Shown piece by piece: positions 30,483 through 37,805 of a stretch of DNA of 37,805 nucleotides. The position numbers and the translations under genes were made by a program. How positions within the stretch are numbered: position 1 is the first letter of the stretch; every line of letters starts with the position of its first letter. This DNA comes from Selenomonadales bacterium (GTDB taxonomy: Bacteria; Bacillota; Negativicutes; Sporomusales; UBA7701), in NCBI GenBank assembly GCA_029975165.1, contig JARKPR010000027.1:1-37805 (forward strand), in the 5' to 3' direction. The notes beneath the pieces were generated by a model. It did no database searches, was not told the origin of the DNA, and was given only the letters and a program-made list of their open reading frames with translations.

Positions 30483-31408
30483 TTACGGCCGGGTTACGGT
30501 GATGACTTCTTTATTCGGGAAGCGCGAGCGCCAGTGCTCGATGGTCTGCGGCAGGCCGGCGAAGCGGGCGGAGTTGGTGTAGTGGCATACGTTGTCGAGG
30601 ACTACGAGCGCGGCCCACATTTCGCCTTCGGGGGTGTGCATGATGATGCCTTCCATGGAGGTGAACAGGCCCTTACGCCGCCCCGGTATACGGTGGCGCC
30701 GATCTGATCGAGGTCTTTTTCTTTATAAACGATATGAAAATATTTCAGGAATTCGCCGTAGGCACCGCCGACCAGGGCTTTGAAGGCCTCTTCGGCGGCG
30801 GGGTCTGTAAAAACGCCGTGATGGGTGAGGGTGGGCGGGGTCAGTTCGACTTTGCCCCGCCGGTATTCGCCGTTGTAGCTGACGCCAAGGGCGGCGCCCA
30901 GGTCGCCTTTTTGCGCGATAATCAATTCGTCCCCCTGCAGGCGGAAGGTCAGGGTTTCTCCCTGCTTAGATTGGTATACGGCCGCGTCGCCGGCGAACAG
31001 CGCCCGTTCCGGTCCCCACCCAGCTGGCGTGGGCGCCGCTGGAGGCGTATACCTTGAAATCGAAGCCCTCGGCGTTGACGTTCCAAATCTTGAGATGCGC
31101 GGGGCTGAAGTAATATTTGATCCGGCTCCAGCGTCCCGTCCAGGGGGCGGGGGCGCGAATTCCTCGAGGATGAAGTCCCGGTCGCCGGTCATTTCGCCCC
31201 GTAGCTTAAGCCAGGACTGCTGCGCGGCGTAGCGGTATTCGCCGCTGAGCTTGGCGCCGCTCTTGTCGAGGGTCATGGCGATGCGGAGGTCACCGATGGT
31301 GCCGGCGTATTCCCGGAAGTCGCCGCCGGCCGGGCCGCCGGGGGCGGCGCAGACGGGGCCGGCGAGGATGAGGAGCAGGGCGAGGAGGAGCAGGGCGGAC
31401 AGGCGCAT
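30483..31408 (-). pseudogene. Frameshifted gene for a secreted protein of unknown function
   Basis: Starts at ATG 31408 after AGGAGG with a signal peptide (MRLSALLLLALLLILAG). Coherent protein sequence then jumps frame at least three times. From about 31150 to 31025 the sensible frame reads IKYYFSPAHLKIWNVNAEGF and FKVYASSGAHASW; from about 31015 the original frame returns (AVYQSKQGETLTFRLQGDEL); near 30685 it shifts again to GLFTSMEGIIMHTPEGEMW and ends at the TAA at 30483-30485. All shifts lie in or beside runs of G or C (31141-31153, 31013-31025, around 30680), so sequencing error is as likely as decay. Total length is not a multiple of three. Function unknown. Confidence 0.7.
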
Positions 31409-31513
31409 GGGGCAGGCCTCCTGACGGCGGGTATTGTCGAAAGGACGCTAATGGTACATTCGCGGCGGTGGCCGGTTTACCTGCCAGATAATTACATCGA
31501 TGGCAAAAAGCAC

Positions 31514-31550
31514 AAAAAATAGCCGCTGTGGCGGCAGGAATCTATTTTTT
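31514..31550 (+). promoter_or_regulatory. Hairpin with T-run upstream of the acyl-CoA synthetase gene
   Basis: AAAAAATAG pairs with CTATTTTTT and encloses GCCGC/GCGGC. The T8 run makes it terminator-like, yet it lies about 60 bases before the gene. It may be an attenuator or only a spacer structure. Confidence 0.4.
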
Positions 31551-31612
31551 TTGCGGCGAAATCATCGGGAATAATCGGAAAGGTATGGAGAGTTATCGTG
31601 GGGAGGCTGCCG

Positions 31613-33109
31613 ATGCTTGTTCATGAGCTTGTAAACAGGGGACAGAGCGATAAAACGGTTTTCGGGGGGAAGCACGGGGTAACGTACGGGGAGCTGCAGG
31701 CGAAGGTGCGGCAGTACCGAGATTTCCTTTACGGCCAGGGGGTCCGCCCCGGCGACAGGATGGGCCTGTTTGCCAAGAATTCGCCCGAGTTCGTGTATAC
31801 TTACCTGGCGGTCGCCAGCCTGCGGGCGGTGGTGGTGCCGTTGAATTTCCTGCTGGCCGCCCCGGAGATCGCTTTCATCGTCCAGGACGCCGGCATGCGG
31901 ACGCTGGTGACGATGGGCCGGCTCGACCTGGACGAGGCGCTGGCGGCCTACGGCTATAGGGAGCGGCTGGAGCAGCTGATCATCGGCGAGTTCGCTCCGC
32001 GCCTGCCGGCGGCGACTGAGGAGCTGCGGGAGATCGGCGCGGCGGACGAGGACGAGGTGTGCGCGATAATATATACTTCCGGGACGACGGGCCGGCCGAA
32101 GGGGGCGATGCTCAGCCACCGCAACCTGATCAGCAATGTGCTGTCGTTCACGGCCAAGCTGCCGGTGGGCGCGGCGGATACGGTGTTGTGCGTGCTGCCG
32201 ATGTACCACGGCTTTGCGTGGACCTGCCCGGTGCTGGGGTCGCTGCTGCAGGGGGCGACGATCGTGATCGCCGATACGTTTACGAAGGAGATCGTGGCGA
32301 CGGTGCGGGACAATGCCGTGACGATCGTGTACGCCATCCCGGCGATGTATGCGGTGCTGATAAACTGGGCCGAGCCGGCGGATTTCCGGACGGTGACGCT
32401 GTTCGCGTCCGGCGGGGCGTCGCTGCCGGAGGCGCTGCTGGCGCGGTTCAAGGCGAAATTCGGCTGCAACATCTACGAGGGCTACGGCCTGTCGGAGGCG
32501 TCGCCGGCGGTGTGCTTCAACCCGCCGGCCAAGACTAAGCCGGGGTCGATCGGCCAGGCGCTGCCGGGCAACGAGGTGCGGGTGGCGGACGAGCAGGGGA
32601 ACGATGTGCCGGTGGGGGTGTGCGGCGAGCTGCTGGTCCGCGGGCCGAACGTGATGAAGGGGTACTACAACCGGCCGGCGGAGACGGCGGCAGCAATCGT
32701 GGACGGCTGGCTGCACACCGGCGATGTCGCCTGCCGGGACGAGGAAGGGTACTTTTTCATCAAGGACCGCTTGAAGGATATGATCGTCATCAGCGGCGAG
32801 AATGTGTACCCCCGCGAGGTGGAGGAGGTGCTGGGCGCTTACCCGGCGATCGCCGAGGCGGCGGTCATCGGCATCGACGACCGGGTGCGGGGCCAGACAG
32901 TGGCGGCCGCGCTCGTGCTGCGGGAAGGGGCGGCGCTGGACGAGAAGGATTTGCGGAAGTTCCTGCTGAAAAATCTGGCGGCCTATAAGGTGCCGCGGGT
33001 GTTCGCGGCGGTGGCGGCACTGCCGAAGAATGCGCTGGGCAAGGTGCTGAAGCCGGCGCTGCGGCAGCAGGCCGGGGAGATCTTCGCCAGAGGCGGCGCG
33101 AAGGGGTAG
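31613..33109 (+). CDS. AMP-forming acyl-CoA synthetase (ANL superfamily)
   Basis: 498 aa enzyme that activates a carboxylic acid with ATP and CoA. The phosphate loop YTSGTTGRPKG is at 154-164, followed by A5 YEGYGLSEASP, A7 DGWLHTGDVA, A8 RLKDMIVISGENVYPREVEEVL and the catalytic Lys477 in PKNALGK. The start is ATG 31613, six bases after GGGGAGG; an upstream GTG would place that site in the gene. The closest groups are medium- or long-chain fatty acid CoA ligases, but the acid is unknown. A small GntR-like gene follows after 12 bases and may be in the same transcript. Confidence 0.9.
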   Translation: MLVHELVNRGQSDKTVFGGKHGVTYGELQAKVRQYRDFLYGQGVRPGDRMGLFAKNSPEFVYTYLAVASLRAVVVPLNFLLAAPEIAFIVQDAGMRTLVTMGRLDLDEALAAYGYRERLEQLIIGEFAPRLPAATEELREIGAADEDEVCAIIYTSGTTGRPKGAMLSHRNLISNVLSFTAKLPVGAADTVLCVLPMYHGFAWTCPVLGSLLQGATIVIADTFTKEIVATVRDNAVTIVYAIPAMYAVLINWAEPADFRTVTLFASGGASLPEALLARFKAKFGCNIYEGYGLSEASPAVCFNPPAKTKPGSIGQALPGNEVRVADEQGNDVPVGVCGELLVRGPNVMKGYYNRPAETAAAIVDGWLHTGDVACRDEEGYFFIKDRLKDMIVISGENVYPREVEEVLGAYPAIAEAAVIGIDDRVRGQTVAAALVLREGAALDEKDLRKFLLKNLAAYKVPRVFAAVAALPKNALGKVLKPALRQQAGEIFARGGAKG

Positions 33110-33121
33110 GGGGGATGGCGG

Positions 33122-33397
33122 GTGGCAGGACCGGCAAAGGCGGCGGACGCCGGGTTCAGGACTGAGCAGGATTATGTGTATGCTGTTGTCCGCGAGGCGA
33201 TCGTGACCGGCGAGCTGAAGCCGGACGAGCGGCTGACCGTTGCCGGCCTGGCGTCCGCGCTGGGCGCCGGCGAGGCGGCCGTGGGGGCGGCGTTGCAGCG
33301 GCTGCAGGCCGACGGGCTGGTCACCGGCGACGGGCCGGACGTGGCTGTGGCTACGGTGGTCAGGGAGTTCCTCGACTTTGTCGACTACGGGTATTGA
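33122..33397 (+). CDS. HTH-only GntR-like protein, truncated paralogue
   Basis: 91 aa, corresponding to only the N-terminal winged helix of an FCD-type GntR regulator. It aligns closely with the N-terminus of the full-length regulator at 35717-36418 (shared stretches such as GELKPDERL against GELEPDERL). The effector-binding domain is absent; the stop comes after REFLDFVDYGY. The recognition helix consensus PVREAL reads AVGAAL here, so DNA binding may be weak or altered. Start GTG 33122 follows a GGGGGGA stretch. It could be a remnant, or a small regulator that forms mixed dimers. Confidence 0.75.
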   Translation: MAGPAKAADAGFRTEQDYVYAVVREAIVTGELKPDERLTVAGLASALGAGEAAVGAALQRLQADGLVTGDGPDVAVATVVREFLDFVDYGY

Positions 33398-33409
33398 TAA
33401 GGAAGCTGG

Positions 33410-33434
33410 CCCGCGCAACGAAGGCGCGGGTTTT
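33410..33434 (+). terminator. Terminator after the short GntR-like gene
   Basis: CCCGCGC / GCGCGGG with a seven-base loop, followed by TTTTCG. Confidence 0.7.
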
Positions 33435-33558
33435 CGTTTATGCAGGGGGCGGAAGGCGCGAAGGAAGTAGCTGGGGAAGAAGGTGCGGTCCGGCAGGAAT
33501 TTTTTGGAAGACGGCGAAGGGTATGGTATCGCGCGAGAAGAGGAAAGGGGTGGTTTGT

Positions 33559-34128
33559 ATGGCGAAGAAGATTCTGCTGCTGACCGGGGATTGCGCCGAG
33601 GATTACGAGGTCAAGGTTCCCCAGCAGGCCCTGATGATGCTGGGCTACGGGGTGGATGTGGCCGCGCCGGCCAAGAAGTCCGGGGATATGCTGCAGCTGG
33701 TGGTGCACGATTTCACGACGCTGGCCACGTATATCGAGCTGCCGGGCCACCGCATCGCGGTGGACGTCGCCGCCGCCGACGCGCGGGAGGCGGATTATGC
33801 CGGGCTGGTCATCCCCGGCGGCCGGGCGCCGGAGTATATCCGGATGTACGACGAGGTGCTGGCGCTGGTGAAGGCGTTCTTCGCCGCCGGCAAGCCGGTG
33901 GCGTCGATCTGCCACGGCAACCAGCTGCTGGCGGCGGCCGGCGTGCTGGCCGAGCGGACGGTGACGAGTTATCCGGCCTGCGCGGCCGAGTGCCGCTTGT
34001 GCGGGGCGGCGTGGCAGGACGCGCCGGTGGTGGTGCACGGCAACCTGGTCACGGCCCAGGCGTGGCCGAATCACCCCGAGTGGCTGCGGGCCTTCGTGAC
34101 GCTGCTGGGGGCGAAGATTGAGATTTGA
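33559..34128 (+). CDS. DJ-1/PfpI-family protein
   Basis: 189 aa, class I glutamine-amidotransferase-like fold. KKILLLTGDCAEDYEV holds the conserved acidic residue, ADYAGLVIPGGRAPEYIR is the usual loop and VASICHGNQLLAAAGVL carries the nucleophile Cys with the adjacent His. PfpI-like proteins are described as peptidases, deglycases or stress chaperones; the exact activity is not readable. ATG 33559 follows AGGAAAGGGG. A longer open frame upstream overlaps a terminator, so it is not used. Independent unit flanked by terminators. Confidence 0.85.
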   Translation: MAKKILLLTGDCAEDYEVKVPQQALMMLGYGVDVAAPAKKSGDMLQLVVHDFTTLATYIELPGHRIAVDVAAADAREADYAGLVIPGGRAPEYIRMYDEVLALVKAFFAAGKPVASICHGNQLLAAAGVLAERTVTSYPACAAECRLCGAAWQDAPVVVHGNLVTAQAWPNHPEWLRAFVTLLGAKIEI

Positions 34129-34145
34129 GAGATAAGACAAGGACG

Positions 34146-34177
34146 AAAAAACCGCGTAGGGGACTACGCGGTTTTTT
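34146..34177. terminator. Bidirectional terminator between convergent genes
   Basis: CCGCGTAG / CTACGCGG, GGGA loop, A6 before and T6 after. Confidence 0.9.
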
Positions 34178-34211
34178 GTGTCCGGGGAGGGGGCGGCGGT
34201 TTGAACATTTA

Positions 34212-35477
34212 TTAGCCGTAGATTTCGGTGAAGAGGCGATATTCGTGGTCGGATTTTTGCTCTTCTTGGAGACGTTTGCCGTTGATCTCGTGATAATTTT
34301 TCCGCAGGATGGCTGTTATTTCCGGGTCGATGCCGCCGTTATCGGCGTTTTTCTGAAGAATGGCCAGCACTTCGTGGGTGGGCATGGCTTTGCGGTAAGG
34401 CCGGTCTTCGCTGATGGCGGCAAAGATGTCGGCCACCGCCATGACGCGCGAGCCTAAGGCAAGCTCGTCGCCGCGGATATGGAAGGGGTAGCCCCGGCCG
34501 TCCAGCCGTTCGTGATGGAGGGAGCCCCAGAGGTTGATGGTCCGAAAGTCGTGGAGCGGCTGCAGGACATGGTAGCCGTAATATGTGTGCCGCCGCATGA
34601 TGTTCCATTCCTGCGGCGTGAGTTTGTCCTGTTTTTCCAGGATTTCGACCGGGACGGCCAGTTTGCCCAGATCGTGAAGGTAGCCGGCGACGCGTATCAT
34701 GACGAGCTCGGCTTGCGAAAAGGGGAGATAGCTGGCCAGGGTTTCGGCGATTATCGCCACGCTGGAGGAATGGTTGGCTGTAAAGGGGCTGCGGAAGTCG
34801 ATGACTTTCGCGAACAGGCGGGCCAAGGCCAAGGTTTCGTTGGGATCGAGCATCAGGGTGTCCGACGGAATAATGGTCTGCAAATACGGCGCCGTCAAGT
34901 CGGAGGCGATGTCCAGCCAAAAGAATTCCTTCTCGCCCACCTGCTTGAAAGCCTCGACAAGCTCGGGCGCAAACATGGTTCCTGTTCGCGCGGCGATGGT
35001 TTCCACGATCGGGGCGGCCTGGGAGAAGATTTCTTTTTTCGGGTCGATGAGCACCGCTATCCGGTCGGCAAGATGGATGATGTGGCTTTCCGGCGGCACC
35101 TCTTTATTGTTATATTCCCGGCCCGCGCCGCTGGCCCACGGGACGTGATGGAAGCGGACTATGCCGGCGATTTGGCTGAACGGTTCGAACATGCGCAGCA
35201 AACGATAGCCTGCTTCCGCATGCTTATGGGGGTTTTGGATTTCGAATTCGAGGCTGCTCAGCCTTTCCTGGAACGACAGGGCGCCGATGTCGTGCAAAGC
35301 GCCGGAGAGAATGAGGTTTTTCCTGCGCTGCATGGGCAGGCCGAGCTCGCTGGCGATCTGATAGGCGATATAGGCCACTTGTTTGTGATGGTTCGCCACC
35401 ATGGGGCTGATGAGGTCCATGGCGGAAGAGAGTGAAGTGGCTAAATCGAAAAGGGGGATTTGCAGTTCTTTGATCAT
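34212..35477 (-). CDS. Tandem HD protein with C-terminal HD-GYP domain
   Basis: 421 aa. The N-terminal HD-like domain has NHHKQVAYIAYQIAS, SGALHDIGALS and HHVPW. The C-terminal half is a full HD-GYP: NHSSSVAIIAETLA, AGYLHDLGKLAVP, HHERLDGRGYP and ADIFAAISEDRPYR. HD-GYP enzymes hydrolyse cyclic-di-GMP, so this protein should be an active phosphodiesterase, with the first HD unit as a regulatory or second catalytic part. No receiver or sensor domain is attached. ATG 35477 has AAAGGTGG seven bases before; a frame 29 codons longer lacks a site. It faces the GntR gene across a shared control region. Confidence 0.85.
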   Translation of the reverse strand: MIKELQIPLFDLATSLSSAMDLISPMVANHHKQVAYIAYQIASELGLPMQRRKNLILSGALHDIGALSFQERLSSLEFEIQNPHKHAEAGYRLLRMFEPFSQIAGIVRFHHVPWASGAGREYNNKEVPPESHIIHLADRIAVLIDPKKEIFSQAAPIVETIAARTGTMFAPELVEAFKQVGEKEFFWLDIASDLTAPYLQTIIPSDTLMLDPNETLALARLFAKVIDFRSPFTANHSSSVAIIAETLASYLPFSQAELVMIRVAGYLHDLGKLAVPVEILEKQDKLTPQEWNIMRRHTYYGYHVLQPLHDFRTINLWGSLHHERLDGRGYPFHIRGDELALGSRVMAVADIFAAISEDRPYRKAMPTHEVLAILQKNADNGGIDPEITAILRKNYHEINGKRLQEEQKSDHEYRLFTEIYG

Positions 35478-35578
35478 TACGAAACCACCTTTTTGCTTGA
35501 TGGGACACAGCCGTTCCCCGGGGTGTAGTAAATCATTCGGATAATCGCCGGCCAATTCCTCCATTGATCGGCAATATT

Positions 35579-35661
35579 CGACATATTTAGTTGTCGGATA
35601 TTTTATAAAAAAACGACAATTTTTTTGTGAAGTTTGCAGGGTTTTCGCAAAATTAGCGAAA
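35579..35661. promoter_or_regulatory. Divergent control region with repeated CGACA/TGTCG boxes
   Basis: CGACA (35579-35583), TTGTCG (35591-35596) and CGACAA (35614-35619) form two inverted pairs in the A/T-rich spacer between the HD-GYP and GntR genes. A second inverted repeat TTTCGC / GCGAAA is at 35643-35661. Further on, ATGATATAT occurs twice before the GntR gene with TATAAT-like boxes. These are candidate operators of the GntR protein. Confidence 0.45.
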
Positions 35662-35716
35662 TATATAATACATGATATATAATATATGATATATGATTTA
35701 CGAAAGAGGGATGACT

Positions 35717-36418
35717 GTGACGGGATTGTCCAAGGTGATGAGCACCGGATTCAAGACGAAGCAGGATTACGCTTACGATATCATCCGCGAGGGGATCGTG
35801 ACCGGCGAACTGGAGCCGGACGAACGGCTGATCATTTCCAGCCTGGCGGCCGATCTGGGCATCAGCGAGATTCCCGTGCGGGAGGCGCTGAAGCGGCTGC
35901 AGTCCGAGGGACTGATTATCAATAACGGGCCGGGGCTGTTCGTGGCGCCGGTGTCGGTGCAGGAGTTCATCGATCTGCTCGGGGTGCGGCTGGAGCTGGA
36001 AGGGATGGCGGTGCGGCGGGCGGCCGAGAACATCGACGAGTGCGGCCTGAAGGACGCGGAGAAGCTCATGGCCTGCATGGAGGAGGCCAACAGGCAGAAG
36101 GACTGGGCCACGTACAGCAAGTTGGACAAGGAGCTCCATTCGCTCATCCATTCCTATTGCCGGGTGGACGTGCTGATCAAGGCGATCAACGATGCCTGGA
36201 GCCTGAGCGAACGGGGCCGGGCGATCTTCCGCATCATGCCGTGGCGGGCGGAGACTTCGATCAAGGAGCACCGGGAGATTCTGGCGGCGCTCAGGGACCG
36301 CCAGGGCGCGGTGGCCGAGAAGCTGCTTATCAGCCATAAGAAGCAGGCGTTCGATCTGTTCACGGAGACGCTGACGGCGCAGCTGCCGCCGGCGGAGGAG
36401 GCGAGCCGGCAGGCCTGA
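35717..36418 (+). CDS. GntR-family (FadR/FCD) transcriptional regulator
   Basis: 233 aa. Winged helix at the N-terminus with REGIVTGELEPDERLIISSLAADLGISEIPVREALKRLQ (recognition helix PVREAL) followed by an all-helical FCD effector domain (RLELEGMAVRRAAENI; LDKELHSLIHSYCR; EHREILAALRDR), whose His residues normally hold a metal and bind a carboxylic acid. The GTG at 35717 fits AAAGAGGG six bases upstream; ATG 35711 is too close and ATG 35693 has no site, so the exact start is uncertain. It probably controls the dehydrogenase downstream and itself. Confidence 0.85.
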   Translation: MTGLSKVMSTGFKTKQDYAYDIIREGIVTGELEPDERLIISSLAADLGISEIPVREALKRLQSEGLIINNGPGLFVAPVSVQEFIDLLGVRLELEGMAVRRAAENIDECGLKDAEKLMACMEEANRQKDWATYSKLDKELHSLIHSYCRVDVLIKAINDAWSLSERGRAIFRIMPWRAETSIKEHREILAALRDRQGAVAEKLLISHKKQAFDLFTETLTAQLPPAEEASRQA

Positions 36419-36456
36419 GGCGTCGCGCGGGGCATATGAGATAGGAGACAGAGCAG

Positions 36457-36468
36457 TCGACTAGTCGA
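36457..36468 (+). promoter_or_regulatory. Palindrome before the dehydrogenase gene, candidate GntR operator
   Basis: TCGACTAGTCGA is a perfect 12-bp palindrome about 90 bases before the dehydrogenase start. It shares the CGAC element with the boxes upstream of the GntR gene. Confidence 0.4.
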
Positions 36469-36488
36469 AAACGGGCGGAACAGGTGCG

Positions 36489-36525
36489 CCGGCCGGGCGA
36501 CAACGTCCAGCCGGGGATTTTTTTT
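36489..36525 (+). terminator. Terminator or attenuator between the GntR and dehydrogenase genes
   Basis: CCGGCCGGGCG / CGTCCAGCCGG, ACAA loop, one mismatch and one G-U pair, then GGA and T8. It ends only 29 bases before the dehydrogenase start. Confidence 0.7.
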
Positions 36526-36554
36526 CGCCTTTTACGCAGAAGGGAGCTTTTAGC

Positions 36555-37502
36555 ATGGACAAGGTTCTGATCACTACCCCGACGTTTGCGAAGTACGGCA
36601 CCGAGGCGCCGGCGATTCTGGCCGCAGCCGGTTTGGAGGCAGTGCGGGCCGCGCAGCCGGTGAAGGCCGACCGCGACCTGCTGGGCTATTTGGACGGGGT
36701 AACGGCGATCATCACGGGGCTAGAGCCGATTACGGCCGCGGTGATCGACGCGGCCAAGGAGCTGAAGGTGATCGCCAAGCATGGCATCGGCGTGGACAAC
36801 ATTGATCTCGAGGCCGCCAGGCGGCGGGGGATAAGGGTGGTTAACGCGCCGGGGACGAACAAGGACGCGGTGGCTGATCTGGTTTTCGGGCTGATGTTCG
36901 CGCTGACGCGGCGGATTCTGGCCGCCGACGCGAGCGTCCGCCAGGGGCAGTGGCCGCGGATGTTCGGCCAGGCGGTGTGGGGCAGGAAAATCGGCATCGT
37001 GGGCATGGGGGCGATCGGCAGGGCCGTGGCCATGAGGGCCAAGGGGTTCCAGATGCCGGTATACGGCTGCGATACGTTTTGGGACGAGCAGTTCGCGGCC
37101 CAGTACGGCGTGCAGCGGGTCAGCCTCGAAGCCCTGCTGGGGGAGGCGGATTTCGTGACGCTGCATGTGCCGCTGATGGCGGAGACGCACAATCTCATCG
37201 GCGAGGCCGAGCTGCGGCGGATGAAGCCGACGGCGTATCTCATCAACGCGGCCCGGGGGGGCATCGTGGACGAAGAGGCGCTGTACCGCGCGCTGACGGC
37301 GGGGACGATCGCCGGCGCCGGGCTGGACGCGTTCGGCGCCGAGCCGCCGCTGGCTTCGCCGCTGCTGACGCTGGACAACGTGGTGCTGACGCCGCATATG
37401 GGCGGCTACACCGAGGAGGCCCTCGGGCTGACGAGCGTGGTGGCGGCGCAGTCGGCGGTCGATGTGCTCGCCGGCCGCCAGCCGCTGTCGGTGATCGTGT
37501 AA
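36555..37502 (+). CDS. D-2-hydroxyacid dehydrogenase (SerA/phosphoglycerate dehydrogenase-like)
   Basis: 315 aa NAD-dependent enzyme reducing a 2-oxo acid or oxidising a D-2-hydroxy acid. Rossmann motif GMGAIG at 150-155, with Asp173 behind the second strand favouring NAD; the catalytic set is Arg234 (NAARGG), Glu263 (GAEPP) and His281 (LTPHMGG). It lacks the C-terminal ACT domain of long phosphoglycerate dehydrogenases, so serine synthesis is only one option; glyoxylate, hydroxypyruvate or other acids are equally likely. ATG 36555 follows AAGGGAG. The preceding GntR regulator likely controls it. Confidence 0.9.
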   Translation: MDKVLITTPTFAKYGTEAPAILAAAGLEAVRAAQPVKADRDLLGYLDGVTAIITGLEPITAAVIDAAKELKVIAKHGIGVDNIDLEAARRRGIRVVNAPGTNKDAVADLVFGLMFALTRRILAADASVRQGQWPRMFGQAVWGRKIGIVGMGAIGRAVAMRAKGFQMPVYGCDTFWDEQFAAQYGVQRVSLEALLGEADFVTLHVPLMAETHNLIGEAELRRMKPTAYLINAARGGIVDEEALYRALTAGTIAGAGLDAFGAEPPLASPLLTLDNVVLTPHMGGYTEEALGLTSVVAAQSAVDVLAGRQPLSVIV

Positions 37503-37513
37503 GCAAAAACGGA

Positions 37514-37656
37514 ATATGCGAGGCTGGCTAGAAAGCTCCAGATGCAAGGCGCACCGGAGGATGATACCGGAAGCGTACATGGAACGTACGCTGAGGATGT
37601 CAGCCGAGGAGCAACGCCGCAGATGGACTTTATAGACAGCCTCCCATGAAATATGC
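37514..37656. repeat. MITE/REP-like palindromic repeat element
   Basis: Imperfect terminal inverted repeats: AGGCTGGCTAGAAAGCTCCA at 37522 matches the complement of the right end, which reads AGGCTGTCTATAAAGTCCAT from 37642. The centre has a second hairpin AGCGTAC / GTACGCT (37572-37592). The 7-bp direct repeat AATATGC flanks it on both sides (37514-37520 and 37650-37656), as a target duplication would. No coding frame is present. Confidence 0.65.
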
Positions 37657-37659
37657 AGC

Positions 37660-37805
37660 AGAATTATAAGACCGGCTATAAAAAGTCAAGTGGGAAGGAA
37701 CGTTACATGGCCGGGAGATAAGGAGCGTTGTCCCGAAGAACAGCAAAAATGATGGAAGTCATTTTGCGGCAGACATGACCGACAGCGGTCATGTGGGACT
37801 TTCCA
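37660..37805 (+). other. Structured non-coding stretch at the window end
   Basis: No convincing gene. Hairpins are AAAATGA / TCATTTT (37746-37765) and ACATGACCG / CGGTCATGT (37773-37794), and AAAGTC (37682-37687) can close the whole region with GACTTT (37797-37802). It may be the leader RNA of a gene beyond the window, or more repeat sequence. Confidence 0.4.

Noticed and set aside
1-37805. CRISPR arrays, tRNA or rRNA genes, prophage genes
   Set aside because: No regularly spaced repeats, no cloverleaf or rRNA-like sequence, and no phage structural or integrase genes were seen.

Overview
The window looks like a chromosomal segment of an anaerobic, diderm Firmicute, most likely of the Negativicutes (Sporomusaceae type). 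This is a judgement from gene content. Coding DNA is GC-rich, while promoters and terminators are A/T-rich with strong purine Shine-Dalgarno sites and many clean rho-independent terminators. The gene set (DUF438 hemerythrin-PAS protein, RpiR and GntR regulators, HD-GYP protein, NifB-type radical SAM protein, NapH-like ferredoxin, Wzy/WaaL-like protein) fits such a host. No rRNA, tRNA, CRISPR array or intact insertion sequence was seen.

Layout. 1-2.8 kb: EmrAB-type drug efflux pair. 2.9-6.6 kb: a cell-surface polysaccharide block (O-antigen ligase/polymerase, parallel beta-helix protein, GT14 glycosyltransferase), partly A/T-richer than its neighbours. 6.7-7.7 kb: an autoregulated-looking marR-GNAT operon with two near-identical operators. 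7.9-9.9 kb: an FtsH-like protease with almost no extracytoplasmic domain, coupled to a membrane-anchored partner. 10-15.3 kb: mostly single-gene units (DUF378 protein, nitroreductase, two small unknown proteins, rsgA with an unusual leader, DoxX protein, a secreted protein, a GalT-like DUF4931 protein).

15.4-21.5 kb: a catabolic-looking operon read leftward (class V aminotransferase, DAACS symporter, aconitase-family large and small subunits, RraA-type aldolase) facing a divergent RpiR regulator. 21.5-26.8 kb: two leftward operons. One encodes a Tat-exported binding protein, a NapH-like polyferredoxin and a NifB-core radical SAM protein, with no nitrogenase gene in view. The other is an SsuABC-type importer behind a strong promoter, a structured leader and a terminator, which is riboswitch-like architecture of a class I cannot name.

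26.9-31.4 kb: PAS/degenerate-GGDEF protein, DUF438 hemerythrin-PAS protein, and two secreted proteins of unknown function, one carrying several frameshifts. 31.6-37.5 kb: acyl-CoA synthetase, an HTH-only GntR paralogue, DJ-1/PfpI protein, tandem HD / HD-GYP protein, full-length GntR regulator and a D-2-hydroxyacid dehydrogenase. The last 300 bases hold a MITE/REP-like palindromic repeat and part of a structured, apparently untranslated region.

The most unusual parts are the NifB-type operon without nitrogenase, the orphan structured leader of the importer, the aminotransferase/hydro-lyase/aldolase operon whose hydro-lyase small subunit lacks the usual active-site Arg, and the rsgA leader that hides its ribosome binding site in a hairpin.
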